Shown here piece by piece: positions 49,101-60,800 of a DNA stretch of 64,000 nt. Source of the stretch: Ignelater luminosus (lineage: Eukaryota > Arthropoda > Insecta > Coleoptera > Elateridae); the NCBI GenBank assembly GCA_011009095.1, contig VTPC01008495.1, positions 31,052-95,051 on the forward strand. The letters are read 5' to 3'. Below the pieces are notes generated by a model. That model saw nothing but the letters and a program-made list of their open reading frames with translations. It searched no databases and was not told the origin of the DNA. Numbering within the stretch: position 1 is the first letter of the stretch; every line of letters begins with the position of its first letter. The translations under genes and the position numbers were made by a program.

Positions 49101-51980
49101 ACAAATAGAAAGAAGAAATCGTACGGGGTGATTCTGGGGCTTTTGGTGTTTGTACAGTCATTGATCAATGTCCAGACACATCGTGATGAAGAACCCATTT
49201 GCTATTCTGGGCTGATGCCATGCATACCTATGGTCTAAAGAACTTGTTGTAATGCAATAAATGGGCACATAATCAAAGCAGAAGCAAACAAATTGAATAA
49301 GTTTGCTTTAAAAGTAATTTCTAGGTATGAGAAAGGGAGGAATTGAAGTTTTAGAGAAGGTGCGAGTCCAACAACGGTGGTGCAAAATGTAAAAGTTAAA
49401 GCATCGCGACAGCTTAGGGTGAGAAAAGCTTGCATTAAGACCAAATTGACAATACGCAGACGCGTAATATATCTATTCGGTTTGCATACGCCTTGCAAGC
49501 CAAGTTTTCAACTTATGAATGCAAGTTCAGGTATTGCTCTGGTAAAGCTTCTTTGGTCTCAAGCTTCTGACTTCAGTCCTGTTTTCTTACCAGGAACAAG
49601 TTTCTAATTCAGAATTACACAAATTTTTGATTTTGAGACTGCTGGTCGTTCTTTTTCTCCTTTCACCAAGGCAAATTCTATAATCTAAAGGAATTACAAA
49701 CTTGTAAAGGAAAAATGAAGGAATGAAATAAGTGACTGTGTTGGCGCTCTTTTGCTAGAGATTAATGCATCAAGTTGATCTCAAGCTTCTGGCAGTCGGA
49801 ACTCTCGGTTTTGATCAAGAAGCTTTTGTTTCATTTTTATCCACAGTTCCACGAATGTAAACTGTTTGTTCTGCTTCTTGGTCTCAAAAAGATTTTCCCT
49901 GATTTTTCTCAAAATCCACATCGTGAAGAACTTCAGATATTATTTCTAAAAAATAATCGAGACAGACTTACTAAGAGCAATTTTGCTACACTTCAGTTAA
50001 TTGAACTTTTGGTAATTTATTGTCAAATCTATACCCTTGAGAAGAGTGCGAAAAGATGTAGTTCAAGCTAGCTAAACTGTTTTTGTTTTGTCTTCTTTTT
50101 AGTACAAATATGGCAATTCTCAATACATCCAAGACAAAAATATTACTTCGTTTTCAGGTATTTGATTCAAAAGACAATTCTAAAACATGAATATTCAAGA
50201 TCAATTCCTCGAAATGATTAATTCAAAACGCGAAGATAAGTCTGTTCTTGGAATTTGATTTATCGGGACAACTGAGGAAGTGGATAAGAGATAACTGCGT
50301 TTCATTGTCTTAGTCTACACAAAATCTATAGCTGCCATCTTTTTTAGATAAATGTGAGAGGTTAAAAGACATTCTTTGTGCCCCTTCTCATGTATTTATA
50401 ATTTTATAACTTTATTAACTTTTGCCAACTCCTTAATTGATACTGCAAGTTTTTCAGCTGACTTCTAACGACTTTCACTTTTTACGCTACCTTGATATTA
50501 CTTTTATTAGCTGCTATTAGCAAGTTTTATACCGAAACATTAACTTCTCGGAACTTATTTTTTTGAAAAAACTGTGACCTTATCGTTTATTATCATGTAC
50601 GACTATCTTTTATTTTCAAAAACATTCCTAATGTTGTTTTGATACTAATTTGATGTTAGTCTTCAAAATAATACAAATTATCAGTGGCCATGTTTTCGTA
50701 GCATATCATTAATATAACAGATACTGTCAATTAACAATAAAAAACCAGGTTGGTCATTTAACACGCCCCTCCGTGTAATTTTACTTTCTAATATTTTTTT
50801 TTAACGCAAACACAGTTCATCATCATAATTTACTGTCGAGATCATTAACGAGAAAAAAGCAACACCACTGCAGAATTCCCATTGTGATTAGTTAATTACG
50901 CGAAAATCTTCTGTTTGTAAGCCGCCCACTTAACGATTTTCGACGCCTTACTATTTTGATTGAAACGGGGTTTCCCATAATTGAAAGCTTCCCAAGAAAA
51001 TTACACACAACACACGAGGAGAATATCCTGATATATATTTTATTGCTTCTTAATTAACAATTTTTTTATATCTGTACTTTTTATCGATTGGGATTTAACT
51101 AATTAGTTGTAACATTATTTGTAAATCAATATTTAAAGGTTAGAGTTTCACACTACAATAAATTTCCCTAAAGATGATGATATAATAAAATGTAAACATG
51201 CAAGACCGTAAACAAGCTTGATATCTTTAGCAAAGTTACTGGCTGGTGGTTTAATATAATTTGTGTGGAGCGCATTCTTCAAATAAATTGCATAGTGCAT
51301 GTAAACAGCTGAACATTTCCTAGAAGTTGTTATAGAATTTTCCATCGGAACGTTACTAGTTAGTTTTAGTCTGATGCAGCGTATTTAAAATTCAGAAGAA
51401 TTTCTATATTGTAATCAGTGCCAAAGGTATGGTACATAAAGTTTTCTGTCGTTGCCAACATCTTTAGAAAACTATTTTATACTCTGCAAATGTGGCAAGA
51501 CCAATACAAGGTTTCTATTAGAAATAATTTATCGTAACAGATGATGCAATAGTTATTTAGACTTTTGAGGATTTTCAAGAAAGGATTGATGCAAATTTAA
51601 TTGCATTATCAATTTATCATTTATCATGTAAAAGAGTGGCAGAATTTGTTTCAAACATTTTCTTCTAATTTAAAGATTGAAAATTTGTTTCCCGGAGCAT
51701 CCACCATAAATTAATTATATAAATTATACTTAACTTTCTTTAATTTTCTAACGATTATTTTCGTGACATTTATCCCCCCCTACGACTAGTAAATTTGCAA
51801 ACGTTCTCTATATTGAGCCACTTTAGTTATACTGAAGTCTTCATCTGATGGTTTATTTTTGTTATTACGAATGTTCTGAATCTCTATTAGTGCTTTCAAG
51901 CTTCGAATTAGATTAATCTTTAGTTTTAACGAGTTTTCTGTATTTTAATTTTAAACAAAGGATTTCTAGTTTGGTAATTT
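46101..51980. other. AT-rich gene-free region
   Basis: No recognised exon, RNA gene or transposase. A short (TTA)n microsatellite lies at about 48926-48945. At 49.1-50.1 kb the DNA is less AT-rich, and related words (TCTCAAGCTTCTG) occur at about 49557 and 49778, hinting at another old duplication. The overlapping frames there on both strands are unrecognised. Confidence 0.4.
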
Positions 51981-51984
51981 TTTC

Positions 51985-52450
51985 ATTTTTTGTAAACGCC
52001 GTCTTTTTTCCTTAACTTTGAAGACAGATTCAAAACGAATCCACTTAGGCACACATTTTGCTTTGGGAACAAGTAAAAGTTGCATGGAGCCAAATCTGGC
52101 GGATATGGAGGATGTCGAGTAACGTTATATTTGTTTAGCAAAACTTGCTCGACTTTTCCAAAACATTTTCTTTACACTCTCGGCGCATTTAAAACATGCT
52201 TGAAATAATTTTGAGTGGCCGTTTGCTCTTCTAATATCCTACATTCAGACCATTCAGTATGGCCTTCAACTTGAATTTGATTTGCTTTGCTTTTTTCATT
52301 TGAAGATCCTGGTTTCATCCCAAGCTGACTTTCTAAAACGTGGACTGTTTCCAATTTCTGTCCAAACGTCAACACAAACTTTTTTTTGTGCAAATCATCA
52401 TCTGACAGTCTGTATCAGTATTTATCATTTTTGTTATCATCATGACCTTC
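51985..52450 (-). mobile_element. decayed mariner-family transposase
   Basis: On the minus strand a frame reads RHPPYPPDLAPCNFYLFPK (about 52060-52117), the diagnostic HPPYSPDLAPCDFFLFPK box of mariner transposases that carries the third catalytic Asp; here Asp is Asn at the CDF position. Just after it, in a shifted frame, comes RFESVFKVKEKRRRLQK (about 51985-52035), matching the RFESVEAVKEK region. Upstream, 52172-52393 has a spacer region resembling SSPKKKK and then EEQTATQNYFKHVL, like the EGQTVNQxYYxxVL segment. About 50 residues that normally carry the HDNAPSHT box appear deleted. Terminal inverted repeats and the N-terminal DNA-binding domain were not found. Non-functional. Confidence 0.75.
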
Positions 52451-53990
52451 CCTAAATTTTTGGGCATACATCAAAATTGGTCTTGGTTGTTCTGAAGGAT
52501 ATTTAACAGAGAAAAAGTGATTATTGGTCCAAGAAACCAAAAACCACATGAATTTGAAGAAAGTTAAATTCGTAATGATACAGCTACCTCTACTGATATA
52601 GTGTATGGAAAGATGTAATCGCAGTCATAATGGATTATTGAACATTGTCAAGAAGAAGAATAATGAATGAAGTTGCAATACATGAAGTTCTATTATTTGC
52701 CCAAAATATTTTTACCATATGAACCAAAATCGGAAAGAACACGTACAGCTCGTTTTCACATAAATATTGATCTTGAGTAAACCTTTAATAATATCAACCC
52801 AAGTTATCTAATTTTTCCCCTGTAATAATATTTAACACCTTATCTTAATTTGGCCCCGAATTATCTGCGTTTCTGATTTAATAATCCGCAGACAATGTAA
52901 GCTATTCCAAATGACTGAAATTAAATGAATTGTGAAGGAAACATTTTCCAGTAGTATACATTGCCTAACCACGTTCCTTATAAATAGCATAATTCATTTA
53001 AATATTTTATTTCTGTCTCGAAACAAAAACAACACTACTAATCACCTCAGCGTGAATTTTCTAAAATAGGTTTCCAGCAAAATATAAAGCACCACGCAAT
53101 TTAACATTTGTTCATCATTTTCAACGAAATTATCTCTAATCACTATTTTCAGAATTTAACGCCAAAGATAATATTTTTACCTACACTATTTATTAGAACA
53201 AAACAATATATTGTGTAAGTTGTAGGTGTCTTGTTAATCAAATAAACAAATGGGTATTTTCGGCATGTTTTTGTTGATAACACGTGTTTAGGTTAAATTA
53301 AACACACAGAGAGACACAACAAAAATTAAAATTATTATTAAAGGTATCAGTACCATGGATTTAATACAATTTCCTGGTGTTAAAATTGAGGGCGTTCAAC
53401 TTTTTTTTATCTTGTTTGCAAATATTCTAATCTTCATTTTTCTGTCGATTCTTTCATGTTTTTGATAGTGGTCTGTTTTAATATTTTGTTTCATAACAGT
53501 TGATTATTCGGAAATAAAAATTGAGTATTTTTGAGAGGAATTTTAAGAATTCAAGAATTTTTATCAATAACATTATTTGGTTTGGCGGTGCCTTTAATTA
53601 TTAATTCAAACAAACAGTATTAAACGATTACGATGATGAATCGATGATTATTTAATTAGATGGTTCTCGTTTGTTATTTTAAAACAAAAGCCACTTTGAT
53701 ATTTGAAATATGAGATTCAAGTCCTTGATAATGAACTTAGAATCTTCATTAGAACATTTTATTTATACCCTATACACATGCACAGAAAAATTTAGTTCAC
53801 GTGAATTTTAAATGACTCGAATATAGGTCAAATATTTCATTCAGATGTTTACGTTAGAATTACCATTCAATTTGCTCTTTTAAAAGTAATAATTTCTAAA
53901 TAATACAGAGGAAAATTAGCAAATAATATAAAGTGAATTAGTAAAGCAAATAAAAATTTTTTAAATACTTTTATACAGTATACACCAGAA
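52451..53990. other. AT-rich gene-free region
   Basis: No N-terminal mariner half, no inverted repeat ends and no other gene could be recognised here. Confidence 0.4.
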
Positions 53991-54002
53991 GTAGTAACTT
54001 AC

Positions 54003-54192
54003 CTCGTTCGCCTAAACAATATAAGCGTACGAAAACAAAAACAATTGAGGTAAACAAAAAAAATAGAACACGCTCTAAATTGGTGGTAAAAACACACTGG
54101 CGGTCAAGTAGATTACGGGCTGTTTTATGTGTCGATTCCCCTCCCTGACATGCACATGCGCGTCCATGATACCGCATGCACATTACAAACAC
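54003..54192 (-). promoter_or_regulatory. possible 5' exon on the minus strand
   Basis: The minus strand has a GC-richer stretch ending in CGAACGAG|GTAAGTTACT, a consensus splice donor (GT at 54002-54001). A frame of 73 codons runs through it but has no recognised motif, so an untranslated exon is as likely. The donor closely resembles the one at 58182 on the same strand. No partner exon was identified. Confidence 0.2.
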
Positions 54193-54429
54193 TTATTATT
54201 AAACATAATAATAAAATACAATAATTAACATTTTCCTATTCCCAAGACAACACACAATAATAAAAACAACCTTGGTAATGAGTAATCCCTTTAGTTTAGT
54301 AATTTTCTTCAGATTAAGAAAAAAAAACGATAATATAAGTTGTTGCTATTCACCCCCTCTCCTTGTAATTTTAAGAATTAAATTGCAGCACAACTTATAT
54401 AATAAATAATATAATAATCATTTGTACAA

Positions 54430-55057
54430 TTTAATAATTTAACGGCGGGTAGATGGGTCTCTAGGTTATTTCCTTCAATCAAGTGTAATCAAAACACATG
54501 AAGGCAGGCATGAGGGCTCTCAGCGGTATAAATTAATCCAACATTATATTACGGTACAGTAGGGGAGCAAATAAAGACATCATGCATATATGCAATCATA
54601 CCATAATGTTTTTATTGAAGACAATTTTTTTGATTAAGTGGAGCTTCATTTTGAATTAAAGTCTGATTTGGAAAATTGGTTTTTATTTGCTTTCACATTA
54701 TTTTAGTAGTCATACTAAATTACAGGATACAGTTTTTGGACATTAACAAATTTCGTTATTAACCTACAACTATATTTTTTACGTAAGATCAATCTTGTCA
54801 GCTGATCGTAATTCATAACATAAAATTATTGTTTGCCAAAAGATAAGCTACTCGTAATTTTTATTTTAGCTCAAATAATGACTTATAATAAGTTAGCCAT
54901 GATATTACATAAACTTATCGAGTTTTACATTAATTAATTAAATAATCTAAATAGAAAACAAATATTACTAGTCATATTTAAACACCGTGTAGCTTCAAAC
55001 TTGAAAATTCAAGCCTATTTTTATTTCTTAAATATAACAAATTATCTACCACAAATC
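54430..55057 (+). mobile_element. possible LTR just before a primer-binding site
   Basis: If the primer-binding site at 55058 is real, the sequence immediately before it should be the end of a 5' LTR. It ends in ACCACA plus four bases, and a TGT that could open an LTR occurs near 54423. A TATAAA-like word (about 54527) fits an LTR promoter. The boundaries are guesses, and no second LTR copy is present in the window. Confidence 0.2.
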
Positions 55058-55076
55058 TGGCGCCCAACATGGGACC
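55058..55076 (+). other. tRNA-Lys-type primer-binding site of a lost LTR element
   Basis: TGGCGCCCAACATGGGACC is one mismatch from the complement of the 3' end of animal tRNA-Lys. This is the standard minus-strand primer site just inside the 5' LTR of many gypsy-type elements. No gag or pol follows; a jockey-type fragment lies directly downstream instead. Confidence 0.5.
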
Positions 55077-55189
55077 GGGTTAAAAAAATAAATCAATCAA
55101 TCAAGATCTGTTCAGATGTTCGACGAAACTGACTGTACCCCAACAATCCTGAAAGGTCTTACATCTACCAAATTCACTGACAACTTCCC

Positions 55190-55690
55190 ATGACCCTATG
55201 GAAGGAGGCAGAAAAATTAAAACACTGAATATCTTTCAATTGCATCATTCCAAAAATAAAAATTGCCTGTCATTGAAATCAAATATTTTTACCCAGTTTT
55301 CAACTTTGTCTTACTCAGTTCAATTTAAAATAACACAGAAAACCTTCTGAGGAACTAAAATCCTTTGTAAAGCTTCTTCTATACGCACTCCTTGTAAAAA
55401 TTAACACTGAGTACACAGAACTCCTTCCAATAAATTCTGGAGTACTCCAAGACAGTAGTCTTGGACTCCTATTATATCTGCTCTGTATTAAAAAAATTGT
55501 TGACCACGCTAGGATCTACTATAGCAACCTTTGCTGACGGTAATCCTACTGTTGTTTTACAGAAACTACAAACCAACCTAACTGCAATTTAAAACTGGCT
55601 AAAAAAATCTTAGAACTTAGTTAGGGCTAACTCTCACCAAAATACATTGGTCACTCGGACGCAAGTCAAAACAAACTTCTAATGTATAAA
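55190..55690 (+). mobile_element. decayed jockey-type non-LTR reverse transcriptase
   Basis: The plus strand carries recognisable reverse transcriptase blocks in the right order: LWKEAE (about 55195, the start of the LWKEAEVIMIPKPGK box), then VKINTEYTELLPINSGV leading into LQDSSLGLLLYLLC (about 55397-55490, the GVPQGSVLGPLLYLLY box), then STIATFADGNPTVV (about 55515-55555, the active-site (Y/F)ADD box with the second Asp changed to Gly). Next comes LQTNLTAI-stop-NWLKKS (the WLKKW region) and ITFT-like remains. Stops and frameshifts break the frame and the active site is lost, so this is a dead copy. The endonuclease half and 3' tail were not recognised. The bases beyond 55690 may hold further jumbled fragments. 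Confidence 0.75.
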
Positions 55691-55699
55691 ACAAAAATC

Positions 55700-57480
55700 A
55701 AAATAATCTGACTCTGAAGATCGGCTTTCATTTCCACATAGAAAGCTTAGAACGTTTCCAATCCAATTACGCATGTTAGTGAGCACAGCTTGTTTTGTGC
55801 CAAAAAGAGATCCTAAATACCAAAAATCAAAAAAGTGGTCACCTTGGTGCACAGCCCCACAAAAATCCCATCGCACTACTTACTTTCTCTGTCTTAGTAT
55901 GGCTTCCTCTCTGGAATGTCCACCATTGATCCACTTCTGAAACTCCAAACGGACGCTAGCATAGCTCTAAACACGGAAATGTGCATGCGTGACAACTCCC
56001 TGAACATGGAACGCGCATTCAAAAATCCTGTCTGAGTGTGTGCGAATAACTACAGCTACCTGCTTCGAGGCTAACGCGCCCAGACTTGTCGAATCAATGT
56101 GCAGGAAGGATTTTGAAAGTATTTTGAAAGTTGCTTCGACTAGATCGCTTTCACCCCTTCGGAAAGATTAGCGATCTAGCCGGAATACTTTCGATAGACA
56201 CCAAACTTGAAATACTCTTAGAAATACGTCTCGGACTGCTACCAAGAAGACCCAAGAGAAAACTCAACCACCGCTCTGCCATTCTCTTCGTCCAAACCAC
56301 GAGCTCTTAGGCGCTCATGATAACCAAACAACAGTAACTTGCTAATCCGCCAACAGAACCAAACCCCCAAAGCCCCCTAGAGACATTGATTCTTCTTTGT
56401 GTTTCAGGTACCAACACTAAGAAGCCAGTCGAATATAAGGAAGCGCCAGCAGTGTGGTGGTATACTAGGAGAGAGATTGGTTTTCCAGCGGGGCCCTATT
56501 CTATCCAGTGACAACATCCTGCGTTCAATCTTTCCTTTCCCAAGTGTCATTTCTTACAAAAAATCAAAACAGGCAACTGCCAAGACACTTGCCAAACATT
56601 CTACCACTGAGATTTTGAATAAAATTATTGTGGTTGTAATTTTAGATTCTTTGTTGTAACATCTATAAGGATATATCGGAAACGAATACCTTATGAAAAT
56701 TGTCAAGCTCCTTAACAAATTTGTAGCCCCTTAGTAGATTGGTACAAAAGATACGATTGGACGCTAATAAGAAGCTTCGCAAGCTTGTATGATCTTGTGA
56801 AACCTTCGTACTAAATCTAACAAGAATTGTTTTTTTTTGTGGAAGAAGAAAACAAAATCAAAATTAGATATATTGCATGAACAATTGTTCAATATTAAAG
56901 TAATCCTTTGCAGAATTCCTTTAAATTCTTTGATAATAGAACGCCAAGCGCAATTCAACCACATTGTGTCCAGTGTAAGGAATCATCCGTCACGATACCA
57001 ATGTTCTTGAATTACAACAATATATTCAGTATAGCTGTGGAAGCAGTTGCATTTTCAAGACCTTGCACATATTGAATGATGGATTGTCTGTGCTGATTCA
57101 GAAACTCTGCTTGTTCTGGTTACAATTATCTAAAGAGTTGGTATTATCCATTTGAAGCATCCGACATGCACTGGTGACTGGTGTACTGGTAAACAATATA
57201 GTACGTAATTACGTTTGCATGTCCATGGTTTGGTAATATTCCAAACTGAACTGCAACACTTTTTCGGACTTTGCATTATTCTAATTCTAGTGAGCTAAAT
57301 ATAAGTTTTAAGGTTGCGTCACAAGTTAGTGAAGACACTATGATATCAACCAGTCTGATACATTTGCACGTTCAGTTTTATTATAAAAACAACGATAACT
57401 ACTGTTAAGAATAAATAGGTGCCATCATACAAATAACAAAAAATCACATTTTTACAAATAATAATGCTATCTTCTCTCCA
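55700..57480. other. GC-richer non-coding region after the jockey fragment
   Basis: 55.7-56.4 kb is less AT-rich and probably derives from transposons, but no further domain is certain. The frame at 56399-56659 (plus) is unrecognised. It contains the hairpin at 56140-56179. Confidence 0.35.
56140..56179. repeat. hairpin with 10-bp perfect arms
   Basis: CTAGATCGCT (56140-56149) and AGCGATCTAG (56170-56179) are exact reverse complements with a 20-nt loop. The loop can form a smaller CTTTC/GAAAG stem that competes with the outer one. It is GC-richer than its surroundings. Confidence 0.6.
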
Positions 57481-57493
57481 CTAATTATTTGAT

Positions 57494-57820
57494 CACCCTG
57501 TATTTCAGATGCATTTTTGTGCAAAAAAACTGTAAAAGTTATAATCTACCTTTAACTTCGGTATCAAATCGTGCGGAACTATTTTATTCTTCTAATCCTG
57601 CACGAGATTAAAACAGTATTTTCTGTCAGACAGACAATCGTTTTTATGTAAGTCTGCAAAATTGCTGACTAACGTAACAAACTTTGGGGGTCAATGTCGC
57701 CCTCTAAAACAAAAACAGCAAAAACAAATAAATGCGAACTTTTAAAATACTGAAATTATTTTAAAATGTGCTAGTGAATTACCTTAAGGTGCAAAAAATT
57801 ATAATCTGCTATACAGGGTG
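57494..57820. mobile_element. 327-bp MITE-like element with terminal inverted repeats
   Basis: The ends are CACCCTGTAT (57494-57503) and its exact reverse complement ATACAGGGTG (57811-57820). The match continues imperfectly inwards: CACCCTGTATTTCAGAT against CACCCTGTATAGCAGAT, then T-rich sequence ending in TTTGTGC or TTTGCAC, so the inverted repeat is about 30 bp. The interior has no coding frame. The size and structure fit a non-autonomous DNA transposon. A clear target-site duplication could not be read. Similar end words occur at 15546 and 43774. Confidence 0.55.
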
Positions 57821-60800
57821 TAATATATTTATGACAAAGACAAAGTCAAAAAAAGTAATTTGTAAGTGTCAATTTAGCTTTGATAATGCATTACGTGTGA
57901 ATTTGCAGCCTTATATACAAGCACTCAACTGATTTAGGCCAATTTAAATGAACCTACTGCTAAAATATTTCTTATGATAAGTGACTATAAATAACTTCTA
58001 CTCAATATGCTGAATAAATTTTATGGAGAAAAAGTATCCCATAAATTCTTGTATAAAAATCAATTATAGCGAAGGATTTTTCAGGCAAAAAATGTTTATG
58101 TAATAGTCAATATTTAAATAAGTTAATACGTGTTTTGATGTTCTGGTATTAAATCGGAAATGCCCTTTAGAAAGTAACTTACCTCTTTCGATAATATACA
58201 GTCTGTTTGATAAAAAAGGAACTGATTCAATTTTTATTTACGTCTACTAGCTATATATATTCTCAAATGGGGAAGTTAACTCTGCTAGTTGGAGTCATTT
58301 TTATTTTTTATGTTATAGTAAGAGTGATGACGTCACAAATTATTATTTTAAGTTGCGCTATAACAGATAAACTGATAAGAAAGGTGTTCTTTTCAATACA
58401 TTGCATCACAGTAATAAGATAATTAACGAAGATATTAAAAAGATAACACTTAAAGTCTTAAAGAAACAATCAGAGGAAATGATAAAACAAACCCAGAACA
58501 AGATAACAAGATTATCTGATTCTTCTTATGTAAAGAAAACACAGAAAAGTAAAAACAATAGAAGAAAAAGACAACTTTATCATTCATATAATAACTACAG
58601 ATAAAAGAAACAGAAATAAAATACATAAATATGCCAGAAAGTAAAAAATTAATATCTACAGGATGTTTCAATCCTTGTGGTTGGAGGATAGTGTCGTTAC
58701 TTGTAGAAGTAGGTAAGTATTGAAGTGGAAAATTCTTGATTAGCAATGTGGAAACACCTCTATTTCTTATATCTTTCCGCATTTTAAGATTTTTACTACA
58801 ACCGAGATTACCTATAGAGGTAGGATTTGGATTGTTAGAAATAACAGATTTTTTTGGCAGGTACTTGAAATCTTAGGAACGTTTGATCCAATCAAGCTCA
58901 AGACTCGTGTCCGTGTTTGCCTTTATGTTAGTTCTCTTGAAAAGATTAATGGAAAGCTAAGCCTGACCTTGAACCACCGTAAGTGGCCTGTTGTAGGGCG
59001 CAGTCCGACTTATCTGCAAACAAAAGTGACCTCAATCAGAGGTTGCCGCAGACGCTCACTTCTGTTTTTACACCAAAAGGGTTAAAAGAATAAAAGCGTT
59101 ATAGTGTGATGTAGCCGGGCACAGAGAGAGTCTTGAGTTTATTGATAACGATAACTTATTCTTCACGAATTAACACATTTGAGAATTTATGTTACGCAGA
59201 GTAGCATCTTTTAACGCCTCCTAGATATTTCCTAACTTAATTCTACCTTAGTTTTATCAAATCATTTTCATTTTTATGCATCCTAATTTTTTGTACTGTC
59301 TAGGTTATACCTACTAAAGACAGCAGTTTTATGTGTACAATTAAGTTTTACATTTTATTGTAATAATAATAAAATAAATGATACGTGTGATATATAGAGC
59401 CTATAAAATAAATCGACATTATCTGGTACTTCTTTTATCGAAAAAAATTGATAACAAATCGTAAACACTTCAATTGAAAAAGTTGTTTTTGGAAATTTAG
59501 ACCTTTGAGATTTGAAACTAATATTTAGCTAGGTCAACTTGTTTATTGATACGATATATTATTCAATATCTGATATCTGTTGATATTATTATTTTAAAAA
59601 CGACAATGTAATGTTACATTCCCTCTTACAGTTATTCTCATAGAAATCGAGAACGAACAAGAAGACTGATCAGAGACATGCAAGGTATCAGTTTGACCTC
59701 GGAAAGAAAGCTATCCAAAGAACAATTTTTGAGTATTAAAGTATCTTCTAAGTCTTTAAGCTAGAGACCACAGAGAAACAATTTTCAAGAGCACGAGCAA
59801 CTCTGAGTAGTTGAACAAAGATTGAAGCTTTTGGTATTTTCTCTCCTGTTTTTGTTCTGTCTTCTCTATGGTCTTCTTAACATACTATTGCAGTATCTTA
59901 GGTTTTTTCTGTGTACTCCTTTCCGTTTCAATATATCTTTTGATCAAAATACAGTTTGTTGCTGTTCTAATTAGTAATCATCTTTGTGGTTTTTTACTGA
60001 GTTTTCTAAGCAAAAGCCTAAAACTGGAAGTTTTACTAATTTTAAGGTAGATCTGCTACTGACTTTCTTATAGGAAAGACTTAAGAAGGAATTGAGAATC
60101 AGACTTTTAAGCAGACTTTATATTTATGTACCTGCTGCTACTATTGCATTTGAATGTTCTTCTTCGGCAAGAATTTCAATTCAAGCAGAAAAGATATCAA
60201 TTTAGGGATTTATTCGAAAGAATTTCTAAAAGTCATTGAGTCAGAGTTTCTATAGCTATTATTCATCTCCAGTCGTCTGTCTAAAACTGTACATTGCATT
60301 TAAGTTGTGACTTCCCATACCAAATCAAACATCATGAATTTTACCCTCTGATATTAACTGTAAAGGAATTCTTTCAGAATGTTATACAAGCACTCAGAAT
60401 TTTGAGTAACCGTGAAAGGACGAGTCCGATACATTCTGATTTTCTTTGTCAGTATTTTTTATAAACACAAGCGGATGCAACATCAGATATTGAATAATTA
60501 AGTATAACATTATCGAGTAAGGTTTAGTCTTGAATGTTGATTCGCCTTTCTATCTGTTTGAATAACCTTCTTGACTTAAAGAAGACCCATCAAAGGTATA
60601 TCATTCATTTCTTCTTTAAAATTTTAGTAGAATGAAGCAATAGAAGCTTTGGTCTATGATCAATAACTGATCCCTCACTAACAAACTAAAACTCTTGATT
60701 TTTGCCCGGCTAGTGGATAGGATCAGGTATTAGATATTAGAGAATTTTCAATATTGCTGGATGCTATTTGATTTAATGACTGGTGATGCAGTGGTAAGTA

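Noticed and set aside
55679-55876. Minus-strand frame containing an LWGCA-like word in a shifted frame
   Set aside because: It resembles a jockey C-terminal motif but is antisense to the nearby jockey fragment and nothing around it agrees.
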